The notes under the pieces are model-generated. The model searched no databases. It worked only from the letters and a program-made list of their open reading frames with translations, and was not told the origin of the DNA. Both the position numbers and the translations under genes were made by a program. Source: Streptomyces galbus (GTDB lineage: Bacteria > Actinomycetota > Actinomycetes > Streptomycetales > Streptomycetaceae). From it: 64,000 nucleotides of DNA. The stretch is from the NCBI RefSeq assembly GCF_005280195.1, contig NZ_SZPR01000012.1, positions 582,861-646,860 of the forward strand, written 5' to 3'. Shown piece after piece: positions 41,972 to 50,673 of this stretch; the stretch's first letter is position 1; each line of letters opens with the position of its first letter.

Positions 41972-44248
41972 ATGACGGAAGAGAACCCCCTCAAGCGAGC
42001 CGTACGGAAGGTCTCGGACACCCTGCAGGGCATGGCCGCGCCGGAGGAGGGGGTCCCGGGCAAGCCGGGACCGCAGTCGCCGTCGGTGACGGAGCCCACC
42101 GAACCGCGCGAACCGCTGCCGCCCAAGCCCGACCAGAGCGGCCCGGCCACCATGTCGCCGACCGGCCACCCGACCGGCGCCGACCAGGCCGACGTCGCCC
42201 AGTCCGGTAGCCGGCTCACCACCGCCCAGGGCACCCGCCTGTACGACACCGACCACTCGCTGAAGGCCGGGCCGCGCGGCCCCGTGCTGCTGCAGGACCA
42301 CCACCTGCGCGAGAAGGTCATGCACTTCGACCACGAGCGCATCCCGGAGCGGGTCGTCCACGCCCGGGGCGCCGCCGCGCACGGTGTGTTCCAGAGCTAC
42401 GGCACGGCCTCCTCCGTGACCCGGGCGGCGTTCCTGGCCCCCGACGCCGAGACGCCGGTGTTCGTCCGGTTCTCCACGGTCCTCGGTTCGCGCGGCTCGT
42501 CCGACACCGTCCGCGACACCCGCGGGTTCGCCACGAAGTTCTACACCAGCGAGGGCGTCTTCGACCTGGTCGGCAACAACATCCCGGTGTTCTTCGTCCA
42601 GGACGCGATCAAGTTCCCGGACATCGTGCACGCCGGCAAGCCGCACCCCGACCGGGAGATCCCCCAGGCGCAGAGCGCCCACGACACGTTCTGGGACTTC
42701 GTCAGCCTGCACACCGAGGCCACCCACCACACCCTGTGGAACATGTCCGACCGGGGCATCCCCCGGTCGTACCGCACGATGGAGGGCTTCGGCGTCCACA
42801 CCTTCCGGCTGGTGGACGCCGAGGGCGGCACCACGCTGGTGAAGTTCCACTGGAAGCCCAAGCTGGGCGTGCACTCCCTGGTGTGGGAGGAGGCCCAGAT
42901 CATCAACGGCGTGGACCCGGACTACCACCGCCGTGACCTCGCGGACGCCATCGAGGCGGGCGCCTACCCGCAGTGGGAACTGGGCATCCAGACGTTCCCG
43001 GACACGCCCGACCAGACGTTCGAGGGCATCGACCTCCTCGACCCCACGAACCTCGTGCCGGAGGAGCTGGCGCCGGTGCAGCCGGTGGGCCTGCTCACCC
43101 TGAACCGCAACCCGTCGAACTACTTCGCCGAGACCGAGCAGGTCGCCTTCCACGTCGGCCACCTGGTGCCCGGCATCGACGTCACCGACGACCCCCTGCT
43201 GGCCGGCCGCCTCTTCTCCTACCTCGACACCCAGATCACCCGGCTCGGCGGGCCCAACTTCCCGCAGCTGCCGATCAACCGCCCGCACGCGCCGGTCAAC
43301 GACATGCTGCGCGACGGGATGCACCAGACCGCCGTCCACCGCGGCGTCGCCCCCTACCGGCCCAACTCGCTCGACGGCGGCTGCCCGTTCACCGCCGGCG
43401 CCGACACGGGCGCGTACGTCGAGACGCCGGTCCCGGTGCCCGAGGCGACCAAGGTCCGCGCGGCGCCGGAGTCGTTCGCGGACCACTTCAGCCAGCCGCG
43501 CCGGTTCTGGCTCAGCATGACCCCGGTGGAGCGCGAGCACATCATCGCCGCCTACACCTTCGAGCTGGGCAAATGCTACGAGCAGGCCGTCAAGGAGCGC
43601 ACCCTGCAGGTCCTCGCCAACATCGACCCGGTGCTGTGCTCCGAGGTCGCCGCGGGCCTCGGCCTGCCGGCGCCCGAGCCCACCGTCCCGCTCGCCGACG
43701 TCGAGCCGAGCCCGGCCCTGTCGCAGCTCGGGCAGACCTGGCCGGTCGACGGCCGGATCGTCGGCATCGTCGCCGGACCCGACGGGGACCTGGAGGGCGT
43801 GCGCGCCGTGCGCGAGGCCGTCCTCGCCGCGGACATGGTGCCCCTGGTCATCGCCCCGGCCGGCGGCAAGCTCGGCACCGGCGAGGACGCCCTGACCGTG
43901 CAGCGCACCTACGCCACCGCGCGGTCCGTGGAGTTCGACGCGCTGCTGGTCGCGGGCCTGCCCGGCGCGGGAGCCGACGCGTACGGCGCGCGGGACGCCA
44001 AGGCGGGCTTCGGCATCGGCGCGGTCGGCGTGACCGACCCGCGGGTGGGGCTGCTGCTGTCGGAGGCCTTCCGGCACGGCAAGGCCATCGGCGCCTGGCA
44101 CGGGGCCGAGGCCGCGCTGGAGGCGGCGCGGGTGCCCGCCGACGCGCCCGGTGTGGTCCTGGCCGACAGCGGCACGGACGCGTTCCAGCAGGTCCTCCGC
44201 CTGCTCGGCGCGCACCGGGTCTGGGAACGCTTCCCGGCGGCCGTGTGA
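41972..44248 (+). CDS. katE: large-subunit catalase (KatE/HPII type)
   Basis: 758 residues, the long catalase class. The Pro-rich N-terminal arm is followed by the catalase core: active-site His in PERVVHARGAAAHG, Asn in LVGNNIPVFFVQDAIKFPD, heme-ligand Tyr in RLFSYLDTQITR. A C-terminal flavodoxin/class I amidotransferase-like domain (about 590-758; GRIVGIVAGPDGDLEGVRAV) is typical of HPII. In S. coelicolor the large catalase CatB belongs to the sigma-B osmotic and oxidative regulon, and a sigma-B-like promoter lies upstream here. ATG 41972 follows GAGGAAA. Decomposes hydrogen peroxide. A ProP-like transporter follows. Confidence 0.95.
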   Translation: MTEENPLKRAVRKVSDTLQGMAAPEEGVPGKPGPQSPSVTEPTEPREPLPPKPDQSGPATMSPTGHPTGADQADVAQSGSRLTTAQGTRLYDTDHSLKAGPRGPVLLQDHHLREKVMHFDHERIPERVVHARGAAAHGVFQSYGTASSVTRAAFLAPDAETPVFVRFSTVLGSRGSSDTVRDTRGFATKFYTSEGVFDLVGNNIPVFFVQDAIKFPDIVHAGKPHPDREIPQAQSAHDTFWDFVSLHTEATHHTLWNMSDRGIPRSYRTMEGFGVHTFRLVDAEGGTTLVKFHWKPKLGVHSLVWEEAQIINGVDPDYHRRDLADAIEAGAYPQWELGIQTFPDTPDQTFEGIDLLDPTNLVPEELAPVQPVGLLTLNRNPSNYFAETEQVAFHVGHLVPGIDVTDDPLLAGRLFSYLDTQITRLGGPNFPQLPINRPHAPVNDMLRDGMHQTAVHRGVAPYRPNSLDGGCPFTAGADTGAYVETPVPVPEATKVRAAPESFADHFSQPRRFWLSMTPVEREHIIAAYTFELGKCYEQAVKERTLQVLANIDPVLCSEVAAGLGLPAPEPTVPLADVEPSPALSQLGQTWPVDGRIVGIVAGPDGDLEGVRAVREAVLAADMVPLVIAPAGGKLGTGEDALTVQRTYATARSVEFDALLVAGLPGAGADAYGARDAKAGFGIGAVGVTDPRVGLLLSEAFRHGKAIGAWHGAEAALEAARVPADAPGVVLADSGTDAFQQVLRLLGAHRVWERFPAAV

Positions 44249-44320
44249 GGTGACCTGGATCATGTGACCACAGACACAGGTGTGGTCCGGGTAAGGGTGG
44301 GCACACGCACGAACGGAGAT

Positions 44321-44357
44321 GGGGGCGGCGCTGCCTGGGGAGGTCTGCGCCGCCCCC
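44321..44357 (+). terminator. hairpin terminator after katE
   Basis: Perfect 10-bp stem, GGGGGCGGCG (44321-44330) and CGCCGCCCCC (44348-44357), 17-base loop, followed by GTTGTTTGT. A smaller repeat ACCACA/TGTGGT lies between it and the katE stop. Confidence 0.55.
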
Positions 44358-44471
44358 GTTGTTTGTCGGCGCGCACGCGGTCCCGCGTGCCCCGCGGCCC
44401 GTACCGGCCCCCCCGCCGGTGCCACGGCCCGCGCCGACGTGCACCTGACCCCACACGAAAGGCGCCATGCT

Positions 44472-45962
44472 GTGGCCGACGCACATCCGGCGGAACTCCC
44501 CGAACAGGTACGCACCGACCTCCTGCGGAGGCTGAGGCGCAACAAGCGCGCCTTCCGCGAGGACGACGTGCAGGTCGTGGAGCGCCCCCTGCTGCGCCGT
44601 GCGGTCGGCGCCTCGGCGCTCGGCAACTGCATGGAGTGGTTCGACTTCGGGGTGTACAGCTACCTGGCCGCCACCCTCGGCAAGGTGTTCTTCCCCGGGG
44701 CGTCCCCCGCCGCCCAGGTGATCTCGTCCTTCGCCACGTTCGCCGCGGCGTTCGTGGTGCGCCCGCTCGGCGGTCTCGTCTTCGGGCCGCTCGGCGACAA
44801 GCTGGGCCGGCAGAAGGTCCTCGCCACCACCATGATCATGATGGCGGTCGGCACCTTCGCCATCGGCCTGATCCCCAGCTACGCCACGATCGGCGTGGCC
44901 GCGCCGATCCTCCTGCTGGTCGCCCGCATGGTGCAGGGCTTCTCCACCGGCGGTGAGTACGGCGGCGCGACCACCTTCGTCGCCGAGTACTCGCCGGACC
45001 GGCGGCGCGGCTTCCTGTCGAGCTGGCTCGACTTCGGCACCTTCGTCGGCTACGCGCTCGGCTCGGCCCTGGTCACCGCGCTGAACGCCGCGCTCACCGA
45101 CGACCAGATGCTGGCCTGGGGCTGGCGCGTGCCCTTCCTCATCGCCGGACCGCTGGGCGTGATCGGCCTCTACATGCGGCTCAAGCTGGAGGAGTCGCCT
45201 GCCTTCCAGCAGCAGCTCGACAGCCACGAGAAGAGCCTGGCCCAGGCGTCCGCGGGCAGCGAGCTGCGGTCGATCGTCAAGGAGCACTGGCGGCCCCTGC
45301 TGGTCTGCATGGGGCTGGTGCTCCTCTACAACGTGACCAACTACATGGTCACCGGCTACCTGCCCACGTACCAGACGGAGACCCTGGGCCGCTCCAGCGG
45401 CTCCGCCGACGTGCTGGTGCTGGTGGCGATGGTCTGGATCGTGGTGCTCATCACCTTCGTCGGCCGGCTCAGCGACCGCGTCGGACGGCGTCCGGTGTAC
45501 GCGGTCTCGGCGATCGGCATGATCCTCCTCGCCGTCCCGTCGTTCCTGCTGCTCAAGGCGCACGGGACGTGGCTGCCGATCCTCGGCGTGCTGATCCTCG
45601 CCACGCTGCTGGCCGGCTTCGCCGCGCCGAGCGCCGCGACGCTGCCCGCGCTGTTCCCCACCGCGGTGCGCTACGCCGCCATGGGCATCGGCTTCAACAT
45701 CGCGGTCGCCGCGTTCGGCGGCACCACCCCGCTGTTCACGGCGGCCCTGGTCGACGCCACCGGCAACGACCTGGTGCCCGCGTACTACCTGATCGCGGCC
45801 GGCGTCATCGGGCTGGTGACGGTCCGCTTCCTGCCGGAGAGCGCCCAGGTGCCGCTGAAGGGCTCGCAGCCGATGGTCGGCTCGAAGCAGGAGCAGCAGG
45901 ACCTGATCACCACGTCCGGACGCCTCTACCGGGCGACCGAGGCGGCGTCGGGACGACGCTGA
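44472..45962 (+). CDS. MHS-family MFS transporter (ProP-like)
   Basis: 496 residues, 12 predicted helices. Metabolite:H+ symporter signatures: ALGNCMEWFDFGVYSYLA, VVRPLGGLVFGPLGDKLGRQ, MVQGFSTGGEYGGATTFVAE and GWRVPFLIAGPLGVIGLYMR. Closest in style to proline/betaine and alpha-ketoglutarate transporters. GTG 44472 is preferred, with AAAGG 9 bases upstream; the cytosolic N-terminus is 45 residues. Uptake of an osmoprotectant would fit its place beside a stress catalase, but substrate is inference. A strong terminator follows. Confidence 0.88.
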   Translation: MADAHPAELPEQVRTDLLRRLRRNKRAFREDDVQVVERPLLRRAVGASALGNCMEWFDFGVYSYLAATLGKVFFPGASPAAQVISSFATFAAAFVVRPLGGLVFGPLGDKLGRQKVLATTMIMMAVGTFAIGLIPSYATIGVAAPILLLVARMVQGFSTGGEYGGATTFVAEYSPDRRRGFLSSWLDFGTFVGYALGSALVTALNAALTDDQMLAWGWRVPFLIAGPLGVIGLYMRLKLEESPAFQQQLDSHEKSLAQASAGSELRSIVKEHWRPLLVCMGLVLLYNVTNYMVTGYLPTYQTETLGRSSGSADVLVLVAMVWIVVLITFVGRLSDRVGRRPVYAVSAIGMILLAVPSFLLLKAHGTWLPILGVLILATLLAGFAAPSAATLPALFPTAVRYAAMGIGFNIAVAAFGGTTPLFTAALVDATGNDLVPAYYLIAAGVIGLVTVRFLPESAQVPLKGSQPMVGSKQEQQDLITTSGRLYRATEAASGRR

Positions 45963-46011
45963 CCCACGCGTCACGACACCGCGCGTCACGACACCGCGCG
46001 GCACGACGTGG

Positions 46012-46048
46012 AACGGCGGCCCGGGTGGTGCACACCCGGGCCGCCGTT
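46012..46048. terminator. bidirectional hairpin terminator
   Basis: Perfect 16-bp stem (46012-46027 with 46033-46048, first arm AACGGCGGCCCGGGTG) and a 5-base loop, between the convergent transporter and the small membrane protein. Confidence 0.85.
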
Positions 46049-46058
46049 GCACGCCGGG

Positions 46059-46226
46059 TCACCGTCTGCGGGCCCAGCCGGAACCGATCCCCGCGACGTG
46101 CAGGGCGAGCGCGGTCAGCCCCAGCAGCATGATGTTCACCGAGGAGAAGGTGTCGTTGGTGCTGATGTCCGCGGCGTTGACGAGGAAGCTGACGAAGAAC
46201 AGGACTGCGGCCACGATGCCGAGCAT
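46059..46226 (-). CDS. small two-helix membrane protein
   Basis: 55 residues with two predicted membrane helices (LGIVAAVLFFVSFLVNA, then NIMLLGLTALALHVAGIG) and a basic end (WARRR). AAGGAG lies 6 bases before ATG 46226. Many Streptomyces carry such small hydrophobic proteins, unassigned. An inverted repeat 14 bases upstream of the start could be its operator. Confidence 0.7.
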   Translation of the reverse strand: MLGIVAAVLFFVSFLVNAADISTNDTFSSVNIMLLGLTALALHVAGIGSGWARRR

Positions 46227-46239
46227 CTCGGGCTCCTTC

Positions 46240-46276
46240 CACGCGAACGGGTAGGGGAGTGAAGGTCGTTCGCGTG
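46240..46276. promoter_or_regulatory. inverted repeat upstream of small membrane protein
   Basis: Perfect 10-bp arms CACGCGAACG (46240-46249) and CGTTCGCGTG (46267-46276), 17-base spacer, just upstream of the ATG at 46226. Possible repressor site or 5'-leader hairpin. Confidence 0.4.
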
Positions 46277-46378
46277 AGACCCGTATGCCCGGCGGACGCG
46301 TCTCCAGACGCAAGTCTTCGAGGGGGACCGCGACTTGGGTCCGAGGCCCTGGGCGGACCGGGTGCGGGACCCCGGGCC

Positions 46379-46615
46379 TCAGAACAGGGGGTCGGTGTCC
46401 TCGGCCGGAGCGGGGGCCGGCGCGCGGGTGCGGCGGGGGCGCGGCGGCTGCGGGGCCTTCCCGAACAGCGCCTGCGTCCCGCACGCGTCGGGCACGGCGG
46501 GCACGGGACGGCCGAGCGCCGCGTCCTCCTCGTCGACCAGGTCGAGCGGGGCGCAGTCGTCGAAGTCGGCCCGCCTCATACGGGTCCAGTCGCGGCCCTC
46601 GGGAACGGCGGTCAC
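46379..46615 (-). CDS. small hypothetical protein
   Basis: 78 residues from GTG 46615, GGAGG 6 bases upstream. An acidic first part (WTRMRRADFDDCAPLDLVDE) and a Pro/Arg-rich end (RPRRTRAPAPAPAEDTDPLF). No domain recognised; the DPLF-like acidic-hydrophobic terminus is reminiscent of short peptide-interaction tails. Coding call rests on the ribosome site and codon bias. Confidence 0.6.
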   Translation of the reverse strand: MTAVPEGRDWTRMRRADFDDCAPLDLVDEEDAALGRPVPAVPDACGTQALFGKAPQPPRPRRTRAPAPAPAEDTDPLF

Positions 46616-46781
46616 TGACGGCCTCCTGTCTTGCGTTCGGGGCGGGGGCGCACCCTCGTGTGTCCTCGCCTGGGGTGCCGCCCTGGCCGTCCGGGCCGGC
46701 GACACATGGTCCTCTTCCCTGCATCGACGCGCACGACGCAGAAGCGCTGCGGGGTTGTCCGGCGCACCTGCTGACCGTCGC

Positions 46782-47408
46782 TCAGTCGCGTGGCGACGCA
46801 CCGGTGGCCGAGCGACGGCCTCCGACGGAGGCGACCAGTGCGTCCGCCACGACCGCCGCGTCCGCCTCTGCGGCCTCCGCCGGGTACTCCGGCAGCAGGT
46901 CGTCCCAGACGGGCAACCATGACCCGCGGAGCTGGCTCTGTCCCTCGGGCCGGGCGAAGAACCAGATGTGCAGGTGTGCGGCTCCGTCTCCGATGCGGTA
47001 GATGTGGGCTCGCGAGATGTGGGGCAGGCCCTGCACGTGACGGACGATGTGAGCGGACAGGACCCCCAGCTCCGCTGCCAGTTCGTCGGGCAGGTCGGCC
47101 ATGTCATGGTGCTCGAGCGGATACAGCATGAGCACCAGCGGCACACCGACACCCGTGATCCGGGTGAGCCGCCACTGGTCGTTGAACCAGATTCCGTCGC
47201 CCCGGTCACGGCACGCGTCGCAGTTCGAGGGGTCCTCGCCGTGTCGCGGCGGCTCGGGCAGAACGGGAGGGCGCAGCGGCGCGACGCGCAGGCCGTCCGG
47301 TTCGAACGGGCTGATGTCCCACCCCGTCATGCGCGCGAGCGGGAGCCGACGCTCACCGTCCGCAGCGGTCAGCGCGTGGTCGTGGAACTCGTCAGGTCGC
47401 AAGGCCAT
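46782..47408 (-). CDS. HIT-like protein
   Basis: 208 residues. A Cys pair (NCDACRDRG) near residue 75 may bind zinc with a later His. The HIT core follows: VPLVLMLYPLEHHDMADLPD, ISRAHIYRIGDGAAHLHIWF with the histidine-triad strand HLHIWF, truncated to two of the usual three His. HIT proteins hydrolyse nucleotide phosphoramidates; loss of the nucleophile-spaced third His may mean altered activity. ATG 47408. Next gene on the same strand is a MarR regulator 106 bases upstream. Confidence 0.75.
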   Translation of the reverse strand: MALRPDEFHDHALTAADGERRLPLARMTGWDISPFEPDGLRVAPLRPPVLPEPPRHGEDPSNCDACRDRGDGIWFNDQWRLTRITGVGVPLVLMLYPLEHHDMADLPDELAAELGVLSAHIVRHVQGLPHISRAHIYRIGDGAAHLHIWFFARPEGQSQLRGSWLPVWDDLLPEYPAEAAEADAAVVADALVASVGGRRSATGASPRD

Positions 47409-47514
47409 GGCCCGAAGACTAGTTCGGCATCGGCACCCGGTGAGGACGGGGCGGGGAGAGGCGCTCACCCGGGCCGAGGCCCACGCGCCGGCCTGATCCG
47501 GCCCGAGCTGTCGG

Positions 47515-47991
47515 CTAGCTGTTGTCCTCGGCATCTGCGAACAGGGCGAGCATCCGGCTGAGCACCCGGACGCACGCGTCCACATCCGCTGCGGTGAGGA
47601 CGTCCGCCGCCTCGCGCAGCAGCGCGTGTTCGCGGGCGACGACGGCCTCGATCGCGGTGCGGCCGGCGTCGGTCAGGCGGATCAGCGAGGACCGGGCGTG
47701 CGCGGGGTTCGGCACGGCCTCCACCAAGCCGTCCGCCGCGGCGTCGTTGACCATCCGCTGGACGAACTGACGGCTGATCGACTGCGCTCGGCCCATCTGG
47801 GGGACCGTCATCGGTCCGTGCTCGCGCAGCAGATCGAGCACCGCGCGCACTCCCACCGACAGACCCTGCCGCGGGGCGTCCTGCTCGATCTTGCGTTGCA
47901 CCCGCCGGTAGAGCGGTCCCACGAGGGCGAAGACCTCCATGAGCCGCGGGCCCGCCTCGTCGGGAGGCAGCAGGCGTTCTCCATCACTCAT
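47515..47991 (-). CDS. MarR family regulator
   Basis: 158 residues: dimer helix (EVFALVGPLYRRVQRKIEQ), winged HTH (LLREHGPMTVPQMGRAQSIS, RQFVQRMVNDAAADGLVEA, then wing NPAHARSSLIRLTDAG) and C-terminal helices. Divergent from the alpha/beta hydrolase at 48053. Two palindromes in the 61-base gap are very probably its operators, so it should repress both genes, released by a small lipophilic ligand. ATG 47991. Confidence 0.92.
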   Translation of the reverse strand: MSDGERLLPPDEAGPRLMEVFALVGPLYRRVQRKIEQDAPRQGLSVGVRAVLDLLREHGPMTVPQMGRAQSISRQFVQRMVNDAAADGLVEAVPNPAHARSSLIRLTDAGRTAIEAVVAREHALLREAADVLTAADVDACVRVLSRMLALFADAEDNS

Positions 47992-48004
47992 CCACCGATG
48001 ATAA

Positions 48005-48058
48005 ATGACAATCGAGTTGTCATCCTTTCGTTCTCATGACAACCTGGTTGTCATGAGA
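48005..48058. promoter_or_regulatory. pair of MarR operators
   Basis: Site 1: ATGACAA (48005-48011), 5 bases, TTGTCAT (48017-48023). Site 2: the same core extended to perfect 11-bp arms, TCTCATGACAA (48032-48042) and TTGTCATGAGA (48048-48058). Centres are 31 bp apart, three helical turns, so dimers would bind on one face. Site 2 covers the hydrolase start codon. Confidence 0.85.
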
Positions 48059-48895
48059 GAAGCTTCCGATCTCCGTTCTTTCGCGTCCGCCGACGGTCGG
48101 CTCGCCTACCGCGACACCGGTGGCCCGGGCGCCCCCGTCGTGCTGCTGCACGCGGGTTTCCTCGACCACACCATGTGGGACGAGTGCATCCCGGCCCTCG
48201 CGCGGGAGTTCCGCGTCATCGCGCCCGACGTTCGCGGTCACGGACGGTCCGCCAACGCGAGCCGCCCGTTCCGTCAGGAGGACGACCTCGCCGAGCTGCT
48301 CCGACACCTGGGCGTGGGACCCGCCGTGCTCGTCGGCGTCTCCATGGGTGCGGTGATCGCCGTCGGGGCCGCGCTGGAACACCCCGATCTGGTCCGGGCC
48401 CTGGTCATCTCCGGCGGCGGCACGGGCGAACGCGAACTCACCGAGCCGTGGGCCAGGCAAGCCGGGGCCGCGCAGTTCCGGGCCCTGGCTGCCGGTGACA
48501 TCGAGGCGTGGCACCGGGCGAGCGACGCCTGGGCGCACGGCCCCGAGCGACCGCGGGAAGCCGTCCGGCCCGAGATCTACACCCGTCTTCGCGAGATGCG
48601 TCAGCGCACCATCGGCAAGCACACTCCCGGTGAACCCGACCACCACGTCGCGGTCGAGGACCTCGCTGCCCGGGCCGACCGGATCGCCGTCCCCGTCCTC
48701 GCCCTCAACGGCGCACAGGACACACCCGAGTTGCGAGCCATGGCCGAGTCCATCGCCCGCAGTGCGCCACGGGGCCGGACGGCCGTGATCGATGACGCCG
48801 CGCACTTCCCCAACCTCGAACGCCCCGAGGAGTACACCCGGATCCTCACGGACTTCCTCCACGCCCTGGACCAGGAACTGCCCGTCGGCTCCTGA
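48053..48895 (+). CDS. alpha/beta hydrolase under MarR control
   Basis: 280 residues. Oxyanion region VVLLHAGFLD, nucleophile elbow VGVSMGAV (Ser), acid in ALNGAQDTPELR, catalytic His in DDAAHFPNLERPEEY. Resembles 3-oxoadipate enol-lactonase-like and related esterases. ATG 48053 has no ribosome site and lies within the second operator, so translation may be leaderless or the start may be another codon nearby; homology supports this start closely. Presumably detoxifies or consumes the MarR ligand. Confidence 0.87.
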   Translation: MREASDLRSFASADGRLAYRDTGGPGAPVVLLHAGFLDHTMWDECIPALAREFRVIAPDVRGHGRSANASRPFRQEDDLAELLRHLGVGPAVLVGVSMGAVIAVGAALEHPDLVRALVISGGGTGERELTEPWARQAGAAQFRALAAGDIEAWHRASDAWAHGPERPREAVRPEIYTRLREMRQRTIGKHTPGEPDHHVAVEDLAARADRIAVPVLALNGAQDTPELRAMAESIARSAPRGRTAVIDDAAHFPNLERPEEYTRILTDFLHALDQELPVGS

Positions 48896-49019
48896 GGCTC
48901 GTGCTGGTGACGCGCGCCGAGGGCGGCCTGCGCTACTGATTTCGTTGTTCGTCGGTTGTCGAACCACAGATTTAGTCGCAAGTGTCGTCGAAGGCATGCG
49001 CATTCGGTAGTTTCCTCGT

Positions 49020-49694
49020 ATGACGCCACAGCCGCTTCCCTCCGCCCTCCCGCTCACCGATCGCACCCGGCATCGCCGTCTCCGGGAGCAGGGCAGCCTG
49101 GCCCGGGCGGATCTCGACGCGATCCTGGACGCCGGGTTCATCTGCCACCTGGGGGTGGTGATCGACGGACGGCCGCTCGTCGTACCGACCGTCTACGGCC
49201 GCGACGAGCGGTGGCTGTACGTCCACGGTTCCGTCGCCAGCCGCAGCCTCGCCGGCCCCGCTCCCGTGTGCGTCACCGTCACCCACGTGGACGGCCTGGT
49301 CCTCGCCCGCTCCGTCTTCGAGCACGGTGTCAACTACCGCAGCGCCGTGATCCACGGCGAGGCCCGCACCGTCGCCGACCCCGACGAGAAGCTGGAGGGC
49401 CTGCGCCGGCTCGCCGAGCACGCCACACCGGGCCAGTGGTCGTACGCGCGCCGCCCCAACCGCAAGGAACTGGCTGCCACGACCCTGCTCGCCGTCTCCC
49501 TGGAGGAGGCCTCCGTCAAGATCCGCACCGGCGCGCCCGACGACGGCGACGGCCCCGACGCCGAGCTGGGTCTGTGGGCCGGAACCCTCCCCCTCACCCA
49601 GGTCTGGGGCGCCCCCGTCCCCGACCCGCTGCTGCCCCCGGACACCCCTGTGCCGGCACACATCGGACGGCGCGAGGGGACCCGGCACGGCTGA
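49020..49694 (+). CDS. PPOX-class FMN-binding split-barrel protein
   Basis: 224 residues. Pyridoxamine-5'-phosphate-oxidase-like fold: GSLARADLDAILDAGFICHL, GRPLVVPTVYGRDERWLYVH, GSVASRSL, then NYRSAVIHGEARTV. Such proteins bind FMN or F420 and serve as oxidases or reductases; this subgroup (with KIRTGAPDDGDG and WAGTLPL) is widespread but unassigned. ATG 49020, no clear Shine-Dalgarno. Followed on the same strand by another alpha/beta hydrolase. Confidence 0.85.
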   Translation: MTPQPLPSALPLTDRTRHRRLREQGSLARADLDAILDAGFICHLGVVIDGRPLVVPTVYGRDERWLYVHGSVASRSLAGPAPVCVTVTHVDGLVLARSVFEHGVNYRSAVIHGEARTVADPDEKLEGLRRLAEHATPGQWSYARRPNRKELAATTLLAVSLEEASVKIRTGAPDDGDGPDAELGLWAGTLPLTQVWGAPVPDPLLPPDTPVPAHIGRREGTRHG

Positions 49695-49767
49695 AGTCGG
49701 GGGGCCCGTGCGGCAGTTACGCCTTGTCAGAGTTACGGCCAGTCGGCGAGCTGGGAGGCACAGCACC

Positions 49768-50610
49768 GTGCTCGAGGTGGAACGCGACGGCGTCCGGATC
49801 ACTCTCACCCGGCGGGAGGGCGCGGGCCGGCCACTGCTCATCGTGCCGGGGGTCATGGCCGATGCCGCAGCCTGGCAGCCGGTCGTGGACGCCTTGGAGG
49901 TGGCCGGACCGGTCTACGTACTGAACCGGCGCGGACGTCGGCCCAGCGGTGAGCTCGGTGCGGACTACTCGGTGCGCACCGAGATCGACGACCTGGACCA
50001 CGTCGTCGAGAAGATCATGACCGCCGAGGGTGCGCAGCGCGGGCTGGACCTGTTCGGCTGGAGCTTCGGGGGGCTCGTCGCGCTGGAGGCTGCGGCGCGA
50101 CGCCCCTCGGCCATGCACTCGCTCACCCTCTACGAGCCTGTCGTACGGCCCTTCGGCCGTCACGTGCTCCCCGCGCTGTGGGAAGCCGACCAGGCCGGTG
50201 ACCTGGACCGGGCCGTGGAGATCGTGAACCGCGACGTGTCGGGGTTCTCCGCGGAATACGTAGCGCAACTGCGCCGCAGCGCGGTGTGGGACGTGCTGCG
50301 GCGACTGGCTGTCCCGCTGGCCCGGGAGCTGACGGCCCTCGACCGGCACCACGCCGACCTGCCGGAGCTGGGCACGCTCGACGTGCCCGTCACACTCCTG
50401 CTCGGCGGCGAGAACGAGGGCGTCCCGCCGTACGGTGACGCCTTCGCCTCGTTCGCTTCGGCCCTGCCCCGGGCCCGCGTGGTGACGATGCCCGGCCAGG
50501 GCCACCTCGCGCACGCCCACGACCCCGAGAGCCTGGCCCGACACATCGAGCAGGCGCTTCCCGTGCGGCGGGACGCCGAGTGTGACGGCCGACAGGAATC
50601 CACGCGGTGA
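49768..50610 (+). CDS. alpha/beta hydrolase
   Basis: 280 residues. LLIVPGVMADAAAWQPVVDA (oxyanion loop), DLFGWSFGGLVALEAA (nucleophile Ser), LLLGGENEGVPP and MPGQGHLAHAHDPE (His). GTG 49768 is chosen over GTG 49708 because GGGAGG lies 9 bases before it and homology starts with VEVERDGVRI-like sequence. Possibly a two-gene unit with the PPOX gene, 73 bases upstream. Substrate unknown. Confidence 0.85.
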   Translation: MLEVERDGVRITLTRREGAGRPLLIVPGVMADAAAWQPVVDALEVAGPVYVLNRRGRRPSGELGADYSVRTEIDDLDHVVEKIMTAEGAQRGLDLFGWSFGGLVALEAAARRPSAMHSLTLYEPVVRPFGRHVLPALWEADQAGDLDRAVEIVNRDVSGFSAEYVAQLRRSAVWDVLRRLAVPLARELTALDRHHADLPELGTLDVPVTLLLGGENEGVPPYGDAFASFASALPRARVVTMPGQGHLAHAHDPESLARHIEQALPVRRDAECDGRQESTR

Positions 50611-50673
50611 CCTGCCGCGCGTCCACCGCCGCGGGGCCGGACGGCGGGCTGCCGTCGGTCTCCCGCCCCGGTG

